Source: an uncultured Bacteroidia bacterium
GTDB lineage: Bacteria; Bacteroidota; Bacteroidia; Bacteroidales; F082
Direction: 5' to 3'
Length of the DNA stretch: 64,000 bases
Assembly: GCA_902800965.1 (NCBI GenBank)
Contig: CADCGK010000005.1
Location: forward strand, 62,001 to 126,000
Shown: positions 16,712-25,704 of the stretch, piece by piece
Layout: each line of letters starts with the position of its first letter
How positions within the stretch are numbered: position 1 is the first letter of the stretch
Program-made: the position numbers and the translations under genes
Notes under the pieces: generated by a model
The model's database searches: none
Seen by the model: only the letters and a program-made list of their open reading frames with translations
What the model was told of the DNA's origin: nothing

Positions 16712-16786
16712 GGGACGGTAGCTCAGTTGGTTTAGAGCGCATGCTTGACAGGCATGAGGTCACAAGTTCGATCCTTGTTCGCCCCA
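16712..16786 (+). tRNA. tRNA-Val (anticodon GAC)
   Basis: 75 bases. Anticodon stem CATGC/GCATG with loop TTGACAG; T arm ACAAG-TTCGATC-CTTGT; D arm GCTC/GAGC. The acceptor GGGACGG pairs with TCGCCCC apart from an A-C mismatch at the fourth pair and a G-T at the seventh. No CCA is encoded. Confidence 0.92.
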
Positions 16787-16792
16787 CAACCT

Positions 16793-16819
16793 AGAGACGC
16801 AATACTTTGCGTCTCTTTT
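16793..16819 (+). terminator. Terminator between the two tRNA-Val genes
   Basis: Perfect 10-bp stem AGAGACGCAA/TTGCGTCTCT with TACT loop followed by TTT. It would partly uncouple the second tRNA from the first. Confidence 0.75.
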
Positions 16820-16829
16820 AATCAAACGG

Positions 16830-16904
16830 GGGACGTTAGCCCAGTTGGTTTAGAGCGCTGCCTTCACACGGCAGAGGTCACTGGTTCGAGTCCAGTACGT
16901 CCCA
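16830..16904 (+). tRNA. tRNA-Val (anticodon CAC)
   Basis: 75 bases. Perfect acceptor GGGACGT/ACGTCCC, discriminator A; anticodon stem CTGCC/GGCAG with loop TTCACAC; T arm CTGGTTCGAGTCCAG. No CCA is encoded. Confidence 0.94.
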
Positions 16905-16907
16905 CAG

Positions 16908-16968
16908 AAAAACCGTTGGACGGGAAGCCCCGGTACGGGGGACCCCTTAGTAACTCCAACGGTTTTTT
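16908..16968 (+). terminator. Terminator after the tRNA-Val pair
   Basis: Stem AAAAACCGTTGGA (16908-16920) pairs with TCCAACGGTTTTT (16955-16967); the loop holds a small GC-rich inner hairpin. Confidence 0.8.
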
Positions 16969-17093
16969 GTTTATTCTGTTCGGTCACTGTTAAGCAATGT
17001 TGGATGCGGATCAAATCCACATGTCCAGGTGAAGTTTGATGTTGTGGCAAAGATAATCATTTTTTGTATCTTTACCGTCTCAATCAAACGACC

Positions 17094-17732
17094 ATGAAAT
17101 CCGAAGAGACCAGAAAGCTAAGTGCCAAGGAACAACGGCGGCAGGATGTATTCGACGAGACCTGCGAGAAACTGATCCGTGAGGGCTACCGGAAGAACGA
17201 CCTTACCATAGGCATCGTCAAGGCAAATATTCTCGTACTATTGCTTGCCATCCCAGTCATTGCAATCGGCGTTCTGCTGTTTGCCTTGAAGAACCCGATA
17301 TCACTTCTAACACCAACCCCGCAAGGAAGTCTTCTGTTCATCGTCCTTTTCGTAGTACTGATAGTTGTTCATGAGCTTATCCACGGGCTGACCTGGAGCA
17401 TCTTTTCCGAGCATCACTTCAAGGACATCGATTTTGGTTTCATGAAAGAGCTTCTTACACCGTATTGCACATGTTCAACGCCCCTCCAAAAAAGCCACTA
17501 TATCCTGGGCGCTCTGATGCCGTGTATTGTGCTTGGTATCATCCCGACGGTGATAGGAATTCTAATCGGGTCTCACTTGATGTTTTGGGTCGGAATTGTA
17601 ATGATACTGTCGGCAGGTGGGGACATTATGATCGTCTGCAAGGTCCTGGCATTCAAGAAACAGCCTGAATCCAAAGAAATCCTCATATACGACCATCCAA
17701 CACAGGCAGGTTCGGTGATATTTGAAAAGTAA
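17094..17732 (+). CDS. DUF3267 membrane protein with zinc-protease HExxH motif
   Basis: 212 residues from the ATG at 17094 (an in-frame start 30 bases upstream lies before the TATCTTTA box). About 45 charged N-terminal residues are followed by helices at about 42-66 and 79-97, then a re-entrant/helical C-terminal half. VVHELIHGL gives His93-Glu94...His97 in the second helix, the layout of DUF3267 putative intramembrane zincins related to site-2 proteases. A cysteine pair (YCTCSTPL) follows. Substrate is unknown; it stands alone between tRNAs and DPP-IV. Confidence 0.78.
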   Translation: MKSEETRKLSAKEQRRQDVFDETCEKLIREGYRKNDLTIGIVKANILVLLLAIPVIAIGVLLFALKNPISLLTPTPQGSLLFIVLFVVLIVVHELIHGLTWSIFSEHHFKDIDFGFMKELLTPYCTCSTPLQKSHYILGALMPCIVLGIIPTVIGILIGSHLMFWVGIVMILSAGGDIMIVCKVLAFKKQPESKEILIYDHPTQAGSVIFEK

Positions 17733-17808
17733 AGGCGTCACGACACGAACAGCCCACCTACAAAATCTGCTATAATAAAAAACCTTCGGTTGGTGTCCCA
17801 AAAATCCT

Positions 17809-17816
17809 TACCTTTG
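17809..17816 (+). promoter_or_regulatory. -7 box of the DPP-IV gene
   Basis: TACCTTTG 24 bases before the ATG at 17840; the -33 element is not clear (TTCG at 17785-17788, 20-base spacing). Confidence 0.42.
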
Positions 17817-17839
17817 CCCATCTTTAAATCTTAGCAAAA

Positions 17840-20059
17840 ATGAAAACCAGATCGCTGATTCTTACCCTGTTCCTTATGATGGGAACCTTCTTTGCCGCCG
17901 CGCAAGAAAAGAAAAACATTACCCTCGAAGACCTTTACATGAAGCCGACCTTCTATGCCAAGAGCGTTCGTGGCATGAACTCCATGAAAGACGGCGCCAC
18001 CTACGGCAGCTTCGAGAGAGGTGCTTTGAACATCTATAACTATAAAACCGGAAAGCTGGTAAAGACCTTGTTCGATATCAAGGATCTGGTGCTGGAAGGC
18101 GCTGAGGCCCCCATCCCCATGCAAAACTATGAGTTGAGCGACGACGAGTCGAAACTTTTGGTGCTGACAGATATGGAGTCCATCTATCGCCATTCCTATA
18201 CGGCTAACTATTATGTCTATGACTTGAAGACCAAGTCGCTGCAAGCACTTTCGGATAACGGCAAGCAACGTCTGGCCACCTTCTCACCCGATGCCACCAA
18301 GGTCGCTTTCATGCGTGATAACAATTTGTTTATTAAAGACCTGGCCACAGGGAAAGAGATGCAGTTCACCAATGACGGCCTTTACAACCATATCATCAAT
18401 GGAGCCCCAGACTGGGTCTATGAAGAGGAATTCAGCTTCTCACAAGGTTTCTTCTGGTCGCCCGACAGCAAGAAGATCGCTTATATGAAGTTCGACGAGT
18501 CGAAGGTGAAGGAATTCCAAATGGAAGAGTTCGAAGGTCTTTATCCCGAATGGTACAGCTTCAAATACCCCAAGGCGGGAGAGGACAATTCCATCGTGGA
18601 GATCTATGTTTATGACCTGGCCAGCGGCAAGACCGTCAAGATGGATACTGGCACCGAGACCGACATTTATCTGCCTCGTATCGCTTGGACCAAAGATCCC
18701 AACGTTTTGGCCATCCAGCGCCTCAACCGTCACCAAAACCATCTCGAGATTTTGGCCGCCAACGCTACGACCGGTGCCAGCCGCGTGTTTTTTGACGACA
18801 CCAACGAATACTATATCGACATCACCGATGACTGGCATTTCCTCGAGGATGGCAAACGCTTCCTGATGACGTCGGAAAAGAGCGGCTACAACCATATCTA
18901 TCTTTATAATTTGGACGGCACCTTGGTGAAACAGCTTACCGACGGCCCTTGGGATGTGACCAGCGTTTATGGCTTCGATGGCAAGGAAGTGTTTTTTCAG
19001 GCAGCCAAGAATACCCCAGTGGATCGCCAGATTTATGCTGTCAACCTGAAAGGTCAGATGCGCGAAGTCATTGGCCGACCTGGCACCAACAACGCCCGTT
19101 TCAGCAACGACTTCAGCTACCTTATTAATATCAACTCCACCATTAATCAGCCCAACCAGTATGAGCTTTATACCAACAAGGGTAAGCTTGTGCGTGTGTT
19201 GGAAGACAACAAGGCGTTCGTCGAGAAGCTGAATGACTACAACTTGGGTGAGAAGAAGCTGATGAAGATCAGCGACCCCGCTTTCACTTTGCCCGACGGC
19301 ACCCAGGTGGATGTGGACGCTTGGCAGATCCTGCCTCCCGACTTTGATCCCAACAAGAAATACCCTGTGCTGATCTATGTGTATGGCGGCCCTGGCCATC
19401 AGACGGTGAACAACTCATGGGCGAACAGCGACTATTTCTGGATGCAACTTCTAGCGCAGCACGGCATCATCAGCGTGTCCATCAACAACAGAGGTAGCGG
19501 TGCTCAGGGCGAGGTCTTCAAGAAGATGACTTACCTGCAACTCGGCAAGTACGAGACCGAGGACATGATCACCCTGGCCAAGTATATGGCCAAGCAGCCT
19601 TACGTGGATGCTGACCGTATCGGCATCTATGGCTGGAGCTACGGTGGCTTCATGGCGGCTAATGGTATCACCAAAGGCGCTGACGTCATCAGCACCGCCG
19701 TCTCGGTAGCCCCTGTGACTAACTGGCGCTATTACGACAATGTCTATACCGAGCGTTTCATGCGTACCCCACAGGAGAATCCCGATGGTTATGACAAGAA
19801 CTCGCCGGTGCATAACACCGAGTTGATCAAAGGCAATTACCTGCTTTGCCACGGTAGCGGCGACGACAACGTTCACTACCAGAACGCCATGGAGCTCATC
19901 AAAGCCATGATCAGCAATGGCAAGCAGTTCGACCTGATGATCTATCCCAACAAGAATCACGGTATTTATGGTGGCTATGAGTATGGCAACGGCGAATGCC
20001 GCATGCATCTCTTTACCAAGATCGACAACTTCCTATTTAAGCATCTGCTGGGAGAGTAA
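17840..20059 (+). CDS. Dipeptidyl peptidase IV (S9 family), exported
   Basis: 739 residues with a cleavable signal peptide (LILTLFLMMGTFFAAAQ). The N-terminal beta-propeller contains the substrate-anchoring Glu pair in DWVYEEEF. The C-terminal alpha/beta hydrolase domain carries the triad: Ser600 in GWSYGGF, Asp675 in GSGDDNVH and His707 in NKNHGIYGG. It releases X-Pro or X-Ala dipeptides from peptides in the periplasm, consistent with peptide feeding. A radical SAM gene follows 5 bases downstream. Confidence 0.95.
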   Translation: MKTRSLILTLFLMMGTFFAAAQEKKNITLEDLYMKPTFYAKSVRGMNSMKDGATYGSFERGALNIYNYKTGKLVKTLFDIKDLVLEGAEAPIPMQNYELSDDESKLLVLTDMESIYRHSYTANYYVYDLKTKSLQALSDNGKQRLATFSPDATKVAFMRDNNLFIKDLATGKEMQFTNDGLYNHIINGAPDWVYEEEFSFSQGFFWSPDSKKIAYMKFDESKVKEFQMEEFEGLYPEWYSFKYPKAGEDNSIVEIYVYDLASGKTVKMDTGTETDIYLPRIAWTKDPNVLAIQRLNRHQNHLEILAANATTGASRVFFDDTNEYYIDITDDWHFLEDGKRFLMTSEKSGYNHIYLYNLDGTLVKQLTDGPWDVTSVYGFDGKEVFFQAAKNTPVDRQIYAVNLKGQMREVIGRPGTNNARFSNDFSYLININSTINQPNQYELYTNKGKLVRVLEDNKAFVEKLNDYNLGEKKLMKISDPAFTLPDGTQVDVDAWQILPPDFDPNKKYPVLIYVYGGPGHQTVNNSWANSDYFWMQLLAQHGIISVSINNRGSGAQGEVFKKMTYLQLGKYETEDMITLAKYMAKQPYVDADRIGIYGWSYGGFMAANGITKGADVISTAVSVAPVTNWRYYDNVYTERFMRTPQENPDGYDKNSPVHNTELIKGNYLLCHGSGDDNVHYQNAMELIKAMISNGKQFDLMIYPNKNHGIYGGYEYGNGECRMHLFTKIDNFLFKHLLGE

Positions 20060-20064
20060 GCATC

Positions 20065-20820
20065 ATGATCAGGGAGGAAACTGTTTTCGGGCCGATCTTC
20101 AGTCGGCGGTTGGGTAGCTCTTTGGGCATCAACCTGCTGCCTGTAAACGGTAAAATATGCACCTTCGATTGCATCTATTGCGAATGCGGTTGGAATAGAG
20201 ATGGTCGTGGTGACACCCGTTTGCCTAAGGCTGCCGAGGTTCGAGAAGCCCTTGAAGCAAAACTGAAACAGCTGGTGGCCGACGGCACGCCTGTGGATTC
20301 CATTACTTTCAGTGGCGACGGCGAATCGACTATCAACCCCGATTTCCCACAGATTATCGACGATACTTTGGCGTTGAGGGACAAGTATTATCCATCGGCC
20401 AAGGTCTCGGTGCTATCCAACGCTACCCAAGTACATCGCCCCGAGATTTTCATGGCTCTGCAAAAAGTTGACAATCCTATCATGAAGATTGATGCTCCTA
20501 CCAATGAATTGGTGGAAAAGATCAACCATCCGGCGCCTGGATACGACGTGAATAGGGTAGTGGAGGCTTTGAAGCAGTTCCACGGCGATTTCATTCTTCA
20601 GACCATGTTTTTGAAGAGCAAGGACTTCGATTCCTCATCTCCGGAAGTGCTTGAAGGATGGATGGATATCGTTAGGCTTCTGAAGCCCCGCGAGGTAATG
20701 GCTTACACCATCGACCGCCCCACGCCTGAAGAAGGTTTGCAGAAGTTCACGGTGGAAGAGATGAGGGCGTTCCTCAAACCTTTGATAGAAGAAGGGTTTA
20801 ATCTTCAGATAAAAGCTTAA
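20065..20820 (+). CDS. Radical SAM protein (COG0731-type Fe-S oxidoreductase)
   Basis: 251 residues. The cluster motif C32-x3-C36-x2-C39 (CTFDCIYC) sits near the N-terminus, followed by TFSGDGESTINPDF, which matches the glycine-rich SAM motif. The length and the start FGPIFSRRLGSSLGINLLP match a group related to the wyosine-base Fe-S oxidoreductases found in anaerobes. The reaction is unknown. It starts 5 bases after dpp4 and is likely co-transcribed. Confidence 0.85.
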   Translation: MIREETVFGPIFSRRLGSSLGINLLPVNGKICTFDCIYCECGWNRDGRGDTRLPKAAEVREALEAKLKQLVADGTPVDSITFSGDGESTINPDFPQIIDDTLALRDKYYPSAKVSVLSNATQVHRPEIFMALQKVDNPIMKIDAPTNELVEKINHPAPGYDVNRVVEALKQFHGDFILQTMFLKSKDFDSSSPEVLEGWMDIVRLLKPREVMAYTIDRPTPEEGLQKFTVEEMRAFLKPLIEEGFNLQIKA

Positions 20821-20878
20821 TTCTTACTTCTTTCTTCTGAATTCTTAAAAAAATTCTTCTACCTATCCAAAAAAGTTG

Positions 20879-20886
20879 TATCTTTG
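20879..20886 (+). promoter_or_regulatory. -7 box of rpsU
   Basis: TATCTTTG 55 bases before the rpsU ATG; no clear -33 box at 19-20 bases. Confidence 0.45.
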
Positions 20887-20925
20887 CGCCCTCAAAAAAC
20901 GTTTTTATTATTAACCATTTAAAAG

Positions 20926-20932
20926 AAGGAAG
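20926..20932 (+). promoter_or_regulatory. Shine-Dalgarno-like site before rpsU
   Basis: AAGGAAG, 9 bases before the ATG at 20942. Such sites are rare in this phylum, where ribosomes hide the 16S tail, so it may be used for S21 autoregulation. Confidence 0.5.
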
Positions 20933-20941
20933 TGTTTTAAA

Positions 20942-21139
20942 ATGATTATTATTCCTGTTAAAGAAGGCGAAAGCATCGACAGAGCTTTGAAGCGCTACAA
21001 GAGAAAGTATGAGAAGACCGGCGTCGTGAAGGAACTCCGTGAACGCCAAAAGTTCACCAAGCCCTCCGTCATCAAGCGCGCTCAGCGTCTGAAGGCTATC
21101 TACGTGCAGCAACTCCGTCAAGCTGAAGAGAATATGTAA
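20942..21139 (+). CDS. rpsU: 30S ribosomal protein S21
   Basis: 65 residues. The start MIIIPVKEGESIDRALKRYKRK and the basic C-terminal helix are typical of bS21. In Bacteroidota bS21 takes part in covering the anti-Shine-Dalgarno end of 16S rRNA. A terminator hairpin follows at 21173. Confidence 0.97.
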   Translation: MIIIPVKEGESIDRALKRYKRKYEKTGVVKELRERQKFTKPSVIKRAQRLKAIYVQQLRQAEENM

Positions 21140-21172
21140 TCTCTGCCCGTAGGGAAAATAATTTTTTTGAAC

Positions 21173-21224
21173 AAAAACTTCGTTGTATAAGCTTTTTTGC
21201 TTATTTTTACAACGAAGTTTTTTT
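21173..21224 (+). terminator. Terminator between rpsU and xerC-like gene
   Basis: Stem AAAAACTTCGTTGTA (21173-21187) with TACAACGAAGTTTTT (21208-21222), extended by TAAGC/GCTTA, and a closing T-run. Confidence 0.85.
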
Positions 21225-21238
21225 ATTGTCCTTTTGCG

Positions 21239-22120
21239 ATGAAGATCATCGAGCAGTTTACATCGTATATCCAGGCGGAACGTCGTTACTCACCTTTGAC
21301 GGTGAAATCGTATCTGCGTGATTTGGAGCGTTATGACGACTATATGGCGGCTGCTTACGGTTTGGAGAATCTCTGTAAAGTGTCCACCCCGATGGTCAAG
21401 TCTTTTTTGGTGTCGCTGAAGGAAGATGGTCTATCGAACCGCAGCATCAACCGCATGATCTCGACGTTGAAGACCTTTTATAAATATTGCATGCGGGAAG
21501 GCCTGACGGAGACGTCGCCGATGGTTGGAATAAAAAACCTCAAGCTGCCCAAGAATTTGGTGAAGTTCGTCCCGGAAAACGATATTAATAAGGTGTCGTT
21601 CGAAAATTCGGATGAATATACAATAAAAAGGGACGAATTGTTGTTTGAGATATTGTACCAGACGGGCATCCGAAAAGCGGAGCTGATCGGTTTGAAGGAT
21701 CAGGACGTTGACCAGTTGGAGATGAAGATCAAGGTGCTAGGGAAGCGTGACAAGGAACGCTTTATTCCAGTTGGTCGCGACCTACTTGCGATGATCGGCC
21801 ATTACCAGAGTCTGCGTGATGGACGTTTCGAAGTGCACGCCGACAGGCTGCTGTTGAACGACAAAGGGGAGGAGATGACGCCATACTTTGTATATAATAA
21901 GGTGCATCGCATGCTGGAAGGGGTGACGAGCCTCAGGCAGAAAAGCCCGCACGTGCTACGGCACACGTTCGCCACGCATCTGTTGGACGAGGGGGCGAGT
22001 CTGGTTGCCATACAAAAGCTGTTGGGCCATACCGATCTGGCGACGACTCAGGTCTATGCGCACAACACGATCGAACAATTGAAGAAAATACATCAACAAG
22101 CCCATCCCAAAGGTGGGTAA
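21239..22120 (+). CDS. Tyrosine recombinase XerC/XerD-type
   Basis: 293 residues from the ATG at 21239; an earlier in-frame start at 21197 lies inside the rpsU terminator. All catalytic residues are present: Arg145 (TGIRKAEL), Lys169, His238 and Arg241 (HVLRHTFATHLL), His264 (LGHTDLATTQ) and Tyr273. Size and location between rpsU and hpf match the housekeeping Xer recombinase of Bacteroidota that resolves chromosome dimers. No attachment site or mobile-element genes are adjacent, so it is not an integrase of a mobile element. Confidence 0.92.
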   Translation: MKIIEQFTSYIQAERRYSPLTVKSYLRDLERYDDYMAAAYGLENLCKVSTPMVKSFLVSLKEDGLSNRSINRMISTLKTFYKYCMREGLTETSPMVGIKNLKLPKNLVKFVPENDINKVSFENSDEYTIKRDELLFEILYQTGIRKAELIGLKDQDVDQLEMKIKVLGKRDKERFIPVGRDLLAMIGHYQSLRDGRFEVHADRLLLNDKGEEMTPYFVYNKVHRMLEGVTSLRQKSPHVLRHTFATHLLDEGASLVAIQKLLGHTDLATTQVYAHNTIEQLKKIHQQAHPKGG

Positions 22121-22168
22121 ACCCGAAAAGGGGATATTAAGAAACACACTCCCGAAAGGGAACAAAAG

Positions 22169-22175
22169 AAAGGAG
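22169..22175 (+). promoter_or_regulatory. Strong Shine-Dalgarno site before hpf
   Basis: AAAGGAG with 5 bases to the ATG at 22181, an almost ideal site, unusual for Bacteroidota. Confidence 0.55.
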
Positions 22176-22180
22176 AAATT

Positions 22181-22477
22181 ATGAAAGTAATGATCAATTC
22201 AGTGCATTTCAAGGCCAGCAGTGACCTTGAAGGATTCATCACCCAAAAGGTGGAGAAGGTCTGCAGCAAGTACAGCGAAGTCATCGGTGCCGAGGTGAAT
22301 CTGAAGTTGGAAAACACGGATACCCCGGAAAACAAGATTGCCGATATCCGGCTGATGTTGAAAGGCGATGATTTGTATGCCAGTAAACAATGCAAGAGTT
22401 TCGAGGAGGCCACGGATTTGGCTGTGGATGCCTTGAAGAAGCAGTTGGAGAAATATAAGGGCAAATTTGTTAAATAA
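22181..22477 (+). CDS. Ribosome hibernation-promoting factor, HPF/RaiA short form
   Basis: 98 residues. The start VMINSVHFKASSDLEGFITQKVEK and the helix CKSFEEATDLAVDALKKQLEKYK show the beta-alpha-beta-beta-beta-alpha S30AE fold. The long-form C-terminal dimerisation domain is absent. It binds the 30S decoding centre in stationary phase. Confidence 0.92.
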   Translation: MKVMINSVHFKASSDLEGFITQKVEKVCSKYSEVIGAEVNLKLENTDTPENKIADIRLMLKGDDLYASKQCKSFEEATDLAVDALKKQLEKYKGKFVK

Positions 22478-22545
22478 TTAAATAATTGATATACAGAGAC
22501 ATATATTTTTTATTGATTTTTTTTGAAAAAAAATAGATGAAAAAT

Positions 22546-22576
22546 ATTGTCAGTATCAAAAAAACATGTACTTTTG
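22546..22576 (+). promoter_or_regulatory. Promoter of the tRNA-tuf-secE-nusG-rpl-rpoBC superoperon
   Basis: ATTG (TTG at 22547-22549), 19 bases, TACTTTTG at 22569-22576. It precedes a GC-rich leader hairpin and the first tRNA at 22637. Confidence 0.75.
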
Positions 22577-22603
22577 CACACCCTTTCGAAAGAGAGGGTG
22601 TGC
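22576..22603 (+). other. 5' leader hairpin of the tRNA/tuf transcript
   Basis: Perfect 9-bp stem GCACACCCT/AGGGTGTGC with 10-base loop, beginning at the end of the promoter -7 box. No T-run follows. It could be a 5' processing or stability element. Confidence 0.5.
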
Positions 22604-22636
22604 TTCTGAAAGGAGCAAAGTGTTCTTAGAAAGAGT

Positions 22637-22709
22637 GCCGGTATAACTCAGTTGGTAGAGTAGCTGATTTGTAATCAGCCTGTCGGCGGTTCGAGTCCGT
22701 CTACCGGCT
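22637..22709 (+). tRNA. tRNA-Thr (anticodon TGT)
   Basis: 73 bases. Acceptor GCCGGTA/TACCGGC, anticodon stem GCTGA/TCAGC with loop TTTGTAA; discriminator T. Confidence 0.96.
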
Positions 22710-22725
22710 CTGAGTTGTACGAAAC

Positions 22726-22807
22726 GGGGGAGTCGCATAGTGGCAATTGCAACAGACTGTAAATCTGTCCTCGGATGAGTTCGGTGGTTCGAGTCCACCC
22801 TCCCCCA
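22726..22807 (+). tRNA. tRNA-Tyr (anticodon GTA)
   Basis: 82 bases with the long variable arm of tRNA-Tyr. Acceptor GGGGGAG/CTCCCCC, anticodon loop CTGTAAA, T arm GGTGGTTCGAGTCCACC. Confidence 0.96.
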
Positions 22808-22815
22808 CAAGCGAT

Positions 22816-22888
22816 GCGGAAGTAGCTCATTTGGCAGAGCGAAAGCCTTCCAAGCTTTAGGTGGCGGGTTCGAGCCCCGTCTTCCGCT
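22816..22888 (+). tRNA. tRNA-Gly (anticodon TCC)
   Basis: 73 bases. Acceptor GCGGAAG/CTTCCGC, anticodon stem AAAGC/GCTTT with loop CTTCCAA; discriminator T. Confidence 0.96.
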
Positions 22889-22903
22889 CTGAAAAAGACA
22901 AAA

Positions 22904-22975
22904 GCCGATGTAGCTCAGCGGTAGAGCACTTCCTTGGTAAGGAAGGGGTCGGGAGTTCAATTCTCCCCATCGGCT
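22904..22975 (+). tRNA. tRNA-Thr (anticodon GGT)
   Basis: 72 bases. Acceptor GCCGATG/CATCGGC, anticodon stem CTTCC/GGAAG with loop TTGGTAA; it lies 49 bases before tuf. Confidence 0.96.
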
Positions 22976-23024
22976 CGATTTAGTGTTTATAGGAATCAGT
23001 AACCTTAAATAAATTAGAAATAAA

Positions 23025-24215
<1,191 letters not shown>

Positions 24216-24237
24216 TCAAAAACGTTGATCAAATTAC

Positions 24238-24263
24238 AAGGGAGGTCTGAAAGGGCCTCCCTT
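24238..24263 (+). other. Intergenic hairpin between tuf and tRNA-Trp
   Basis: Stem AAGGGAGG/CCTCCCTT with a 10-base loop, without a T-run. It may attenuate or mark processing before the tRNA rather than terminate fully. Confidence 0.5.
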
Positions 24264-24267
24264 ATCT

Positions 24268-24340
24268 ACGGGCGTAGCTCAGTTGGTAGAGCATCGGTCT
24301 CCAAAACCGAGTGTCGAGAGTTCGAGCCTTTCCGCCCGTG
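24268..24340 (+). tRNA. tRNA-Trp (anticodon CCA)
   Basis: 73 bases. Acceptor ACGGGCG/CGCCCGT, discriminator G; anticodon stem TCGGT/ACCGA with loop CTCCAAA. Confidence 0.96.
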
Positions 24341-24364
24341 CTTTGTATAAAAGATTCAAGTAAG

Positions 24365-24559
24365 ATGAAAATAGTTGACTACGTTAAGGAAAGCTATACC
24401 GAGTTGAAAGAGAAAGTTTCTTGGCCAACTTGGAAAGAGTTACGTTCTAGCGTTATTGTTGTATCCATTGCTTCCCTAATTATCGCCTTGGCGGTATTCT
24501 TGATGGATATCTCTTTTAAAAACCTCTTGGAATTGTTCTATCAACACGTACATTTCTAA
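24365..24559 (+). CDS. secE: Preprotein translocase subunit SecE
   Basis: 64 residues from the ATG at 24365; upstream in-frame codons lie inside tRNA-Trp. The amphipathic part SYTELKEKVSWPTWKELRSS is followed by a single membrane helix (VIVVSIASLIIALAVFLMD). It clamps SecY in the inner membrane. It is in the standard secE-nusG position. Confidence 0.95.
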   Translation: MKIVDYVKESYTELKEKVSWPTWKELRSSVIVVSIASLIIALAVFLMDISFKNLLELFYQHVHF

Positions 24560-24617
24560 TTGTGTTTATTGAATCTAATTAGCATTTTTGGGTTAACAGA
24601 TCAATCTCACAGGGAAG

Positions 24618-25163
24618 ATGAACGCTACAAACGAAAAGAGATGGTATGTGATCAAGGCGATCAGTGGTAAGGAGAAAAAGGTAAAGGAATACCTTGAATC
24701 CGAAATCAAGCGCCTTAATTATCAAGACCGTATTTTTCAGGTTTTGATACCTACCGAAAAGTACTTCGAGGTCAGAAACGGCAAGAAAGTCTCAAAAGAG
24801 AGAAACTATCTTCCGGGCTATGTCCTCGTTGAGGCTATTTTGGAAGGTGAAGTCGTTCATGTCATTCGGAACGTCCCGAATGTGCTCGGTTTCCTGGGAA
24901 CCAAAGGTGAACCCGATCCGCTGCGCCCCGCCGAAGTGAACCGTATCTTAGGTAAGATCGATGAGCTTCAGGAGATGGGTGAAGGCAGCGACATCTCGTT
25001 CATGGTCGGACAGTCCGTCATTGTCAACGAAGGACCGTTCAAGAGTTTCAGCGGCATTATCGAAGAAGTTAACGATGAGAAGAAAAAACTCAAGGTCAGC
25101 GTCAAGATTTTCGGCCGTAAGACTCCTCTGGAGCTGAGCTACTTCCAAGTAAAGTTGGAATGA
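24618..25163 (+). CDS. nusG: Transcription termination/antitermination protein NusG
   Basis: 181 residues. The NGN domain begins RWYVIKAISGKEKKVKEYL; the C-terminal KOW motif is VIVNEGPFKSFSGIIEEV. It binds RNA polymerase and links it to the ribosome or Rho. Confidence 0.97.
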   Translation: MNATNEKRWYVIKAISGKEKKVKEYLESEIKRLNYQDRIFQVLIPTEKYFEVRNGKKVSKERNYLPGYVLVEAILEGEVVHVIRNVPNVLGFLGTKGEPDPLRPAEVNRILGKIDELQEMGEGSDISFMVGQSVIVNEGPFKSFSGIIEEVNDEKKKLKVSVKIFGRKTPLELSYFQVKLE

Positions 25164-25217
25164 TAACCTATATGTGAATTGACAGTTTCCTCATCATTTT
25201 AATGAAGGATTAAGAAA

Positions 25218-25664
25218 ATGGCAAAAGAAGTAAGCGGATTGATTAAACTGCAAATTAAAGGAGGAGCCGCGAACCCCGCTCCGCCCGTTGGTCCCGCCTT
25301 GGGTTCCAAGGGTGTGAACATTATGGAGTTCTGCAAGCAGTTCAATGCCCGTACACAGGATCAGGCCGGCAAGGTTTTGCCCGTCATCATTACTGTGTAC
25401 AAGGACAAGTCTTTCGATTTCATCGTGAAGGCTTCCCCAGTGGCAGTCTCCATCATCGAAACAGCTAAGATCAAAGGCGGATCCAAGGAACCTAACCGTA
25501 CGAAAGTCGGTTCTCTGACTTGGGACCAAGTGCGTGAAATAGCTACCAACAAGATGAAGGATATGAATTGCTTCACCATCGAATCAGCCATGTCAATGGT
25601 GGCTGGTACGGCCCGTAGTATGGGAGTGAAGGTTACAGGCGAATCACCTTTAAAAAAAGACTAA
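25218..25664 (+). CDS. rplK: 50S ribosomal protein L11
   Basis: 148 residues. Typical [22 protein letters not shown] start and a C-terminal RNA-binding domain ending [11 protein letters not shown]. Part of the GTPase-associated centre; followed 40 bases later by rplA. Confidence 0.98.
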   Translation: MAKEVSGLIKLQIKGGAANPAPPVGPALGSKGVNIMEFCKQFNARTQDQAGKVLPVIITVYKDKSFDFIVKASPVAVSIIETAKIKGGSKEPNRTKVGSLTWDQVREIATNKMKDMNCFTIESAMSMVAGTARSMGVKVTGESPLKKD

Positions 25665-25704
25665 GTCTTTAATGCATTTGTAGAACAAAAAAAACTTAAG
25701 TTAA

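Noticed and set aside
18440..19399. 319-codon minus-strand frame inside DPP-IV
   Set aside because: Antisense shadow of a fully conserved gene; His/Asp/Val-rich pattern is typical of reverse-strand readings.
21239..22120. Tyrosine recombinase as sign of an integrated element
   Set aside because: Housekeeping Xer context (rpsU-xer-hpf), no att-like repeats and no mobile-element genes nearby.
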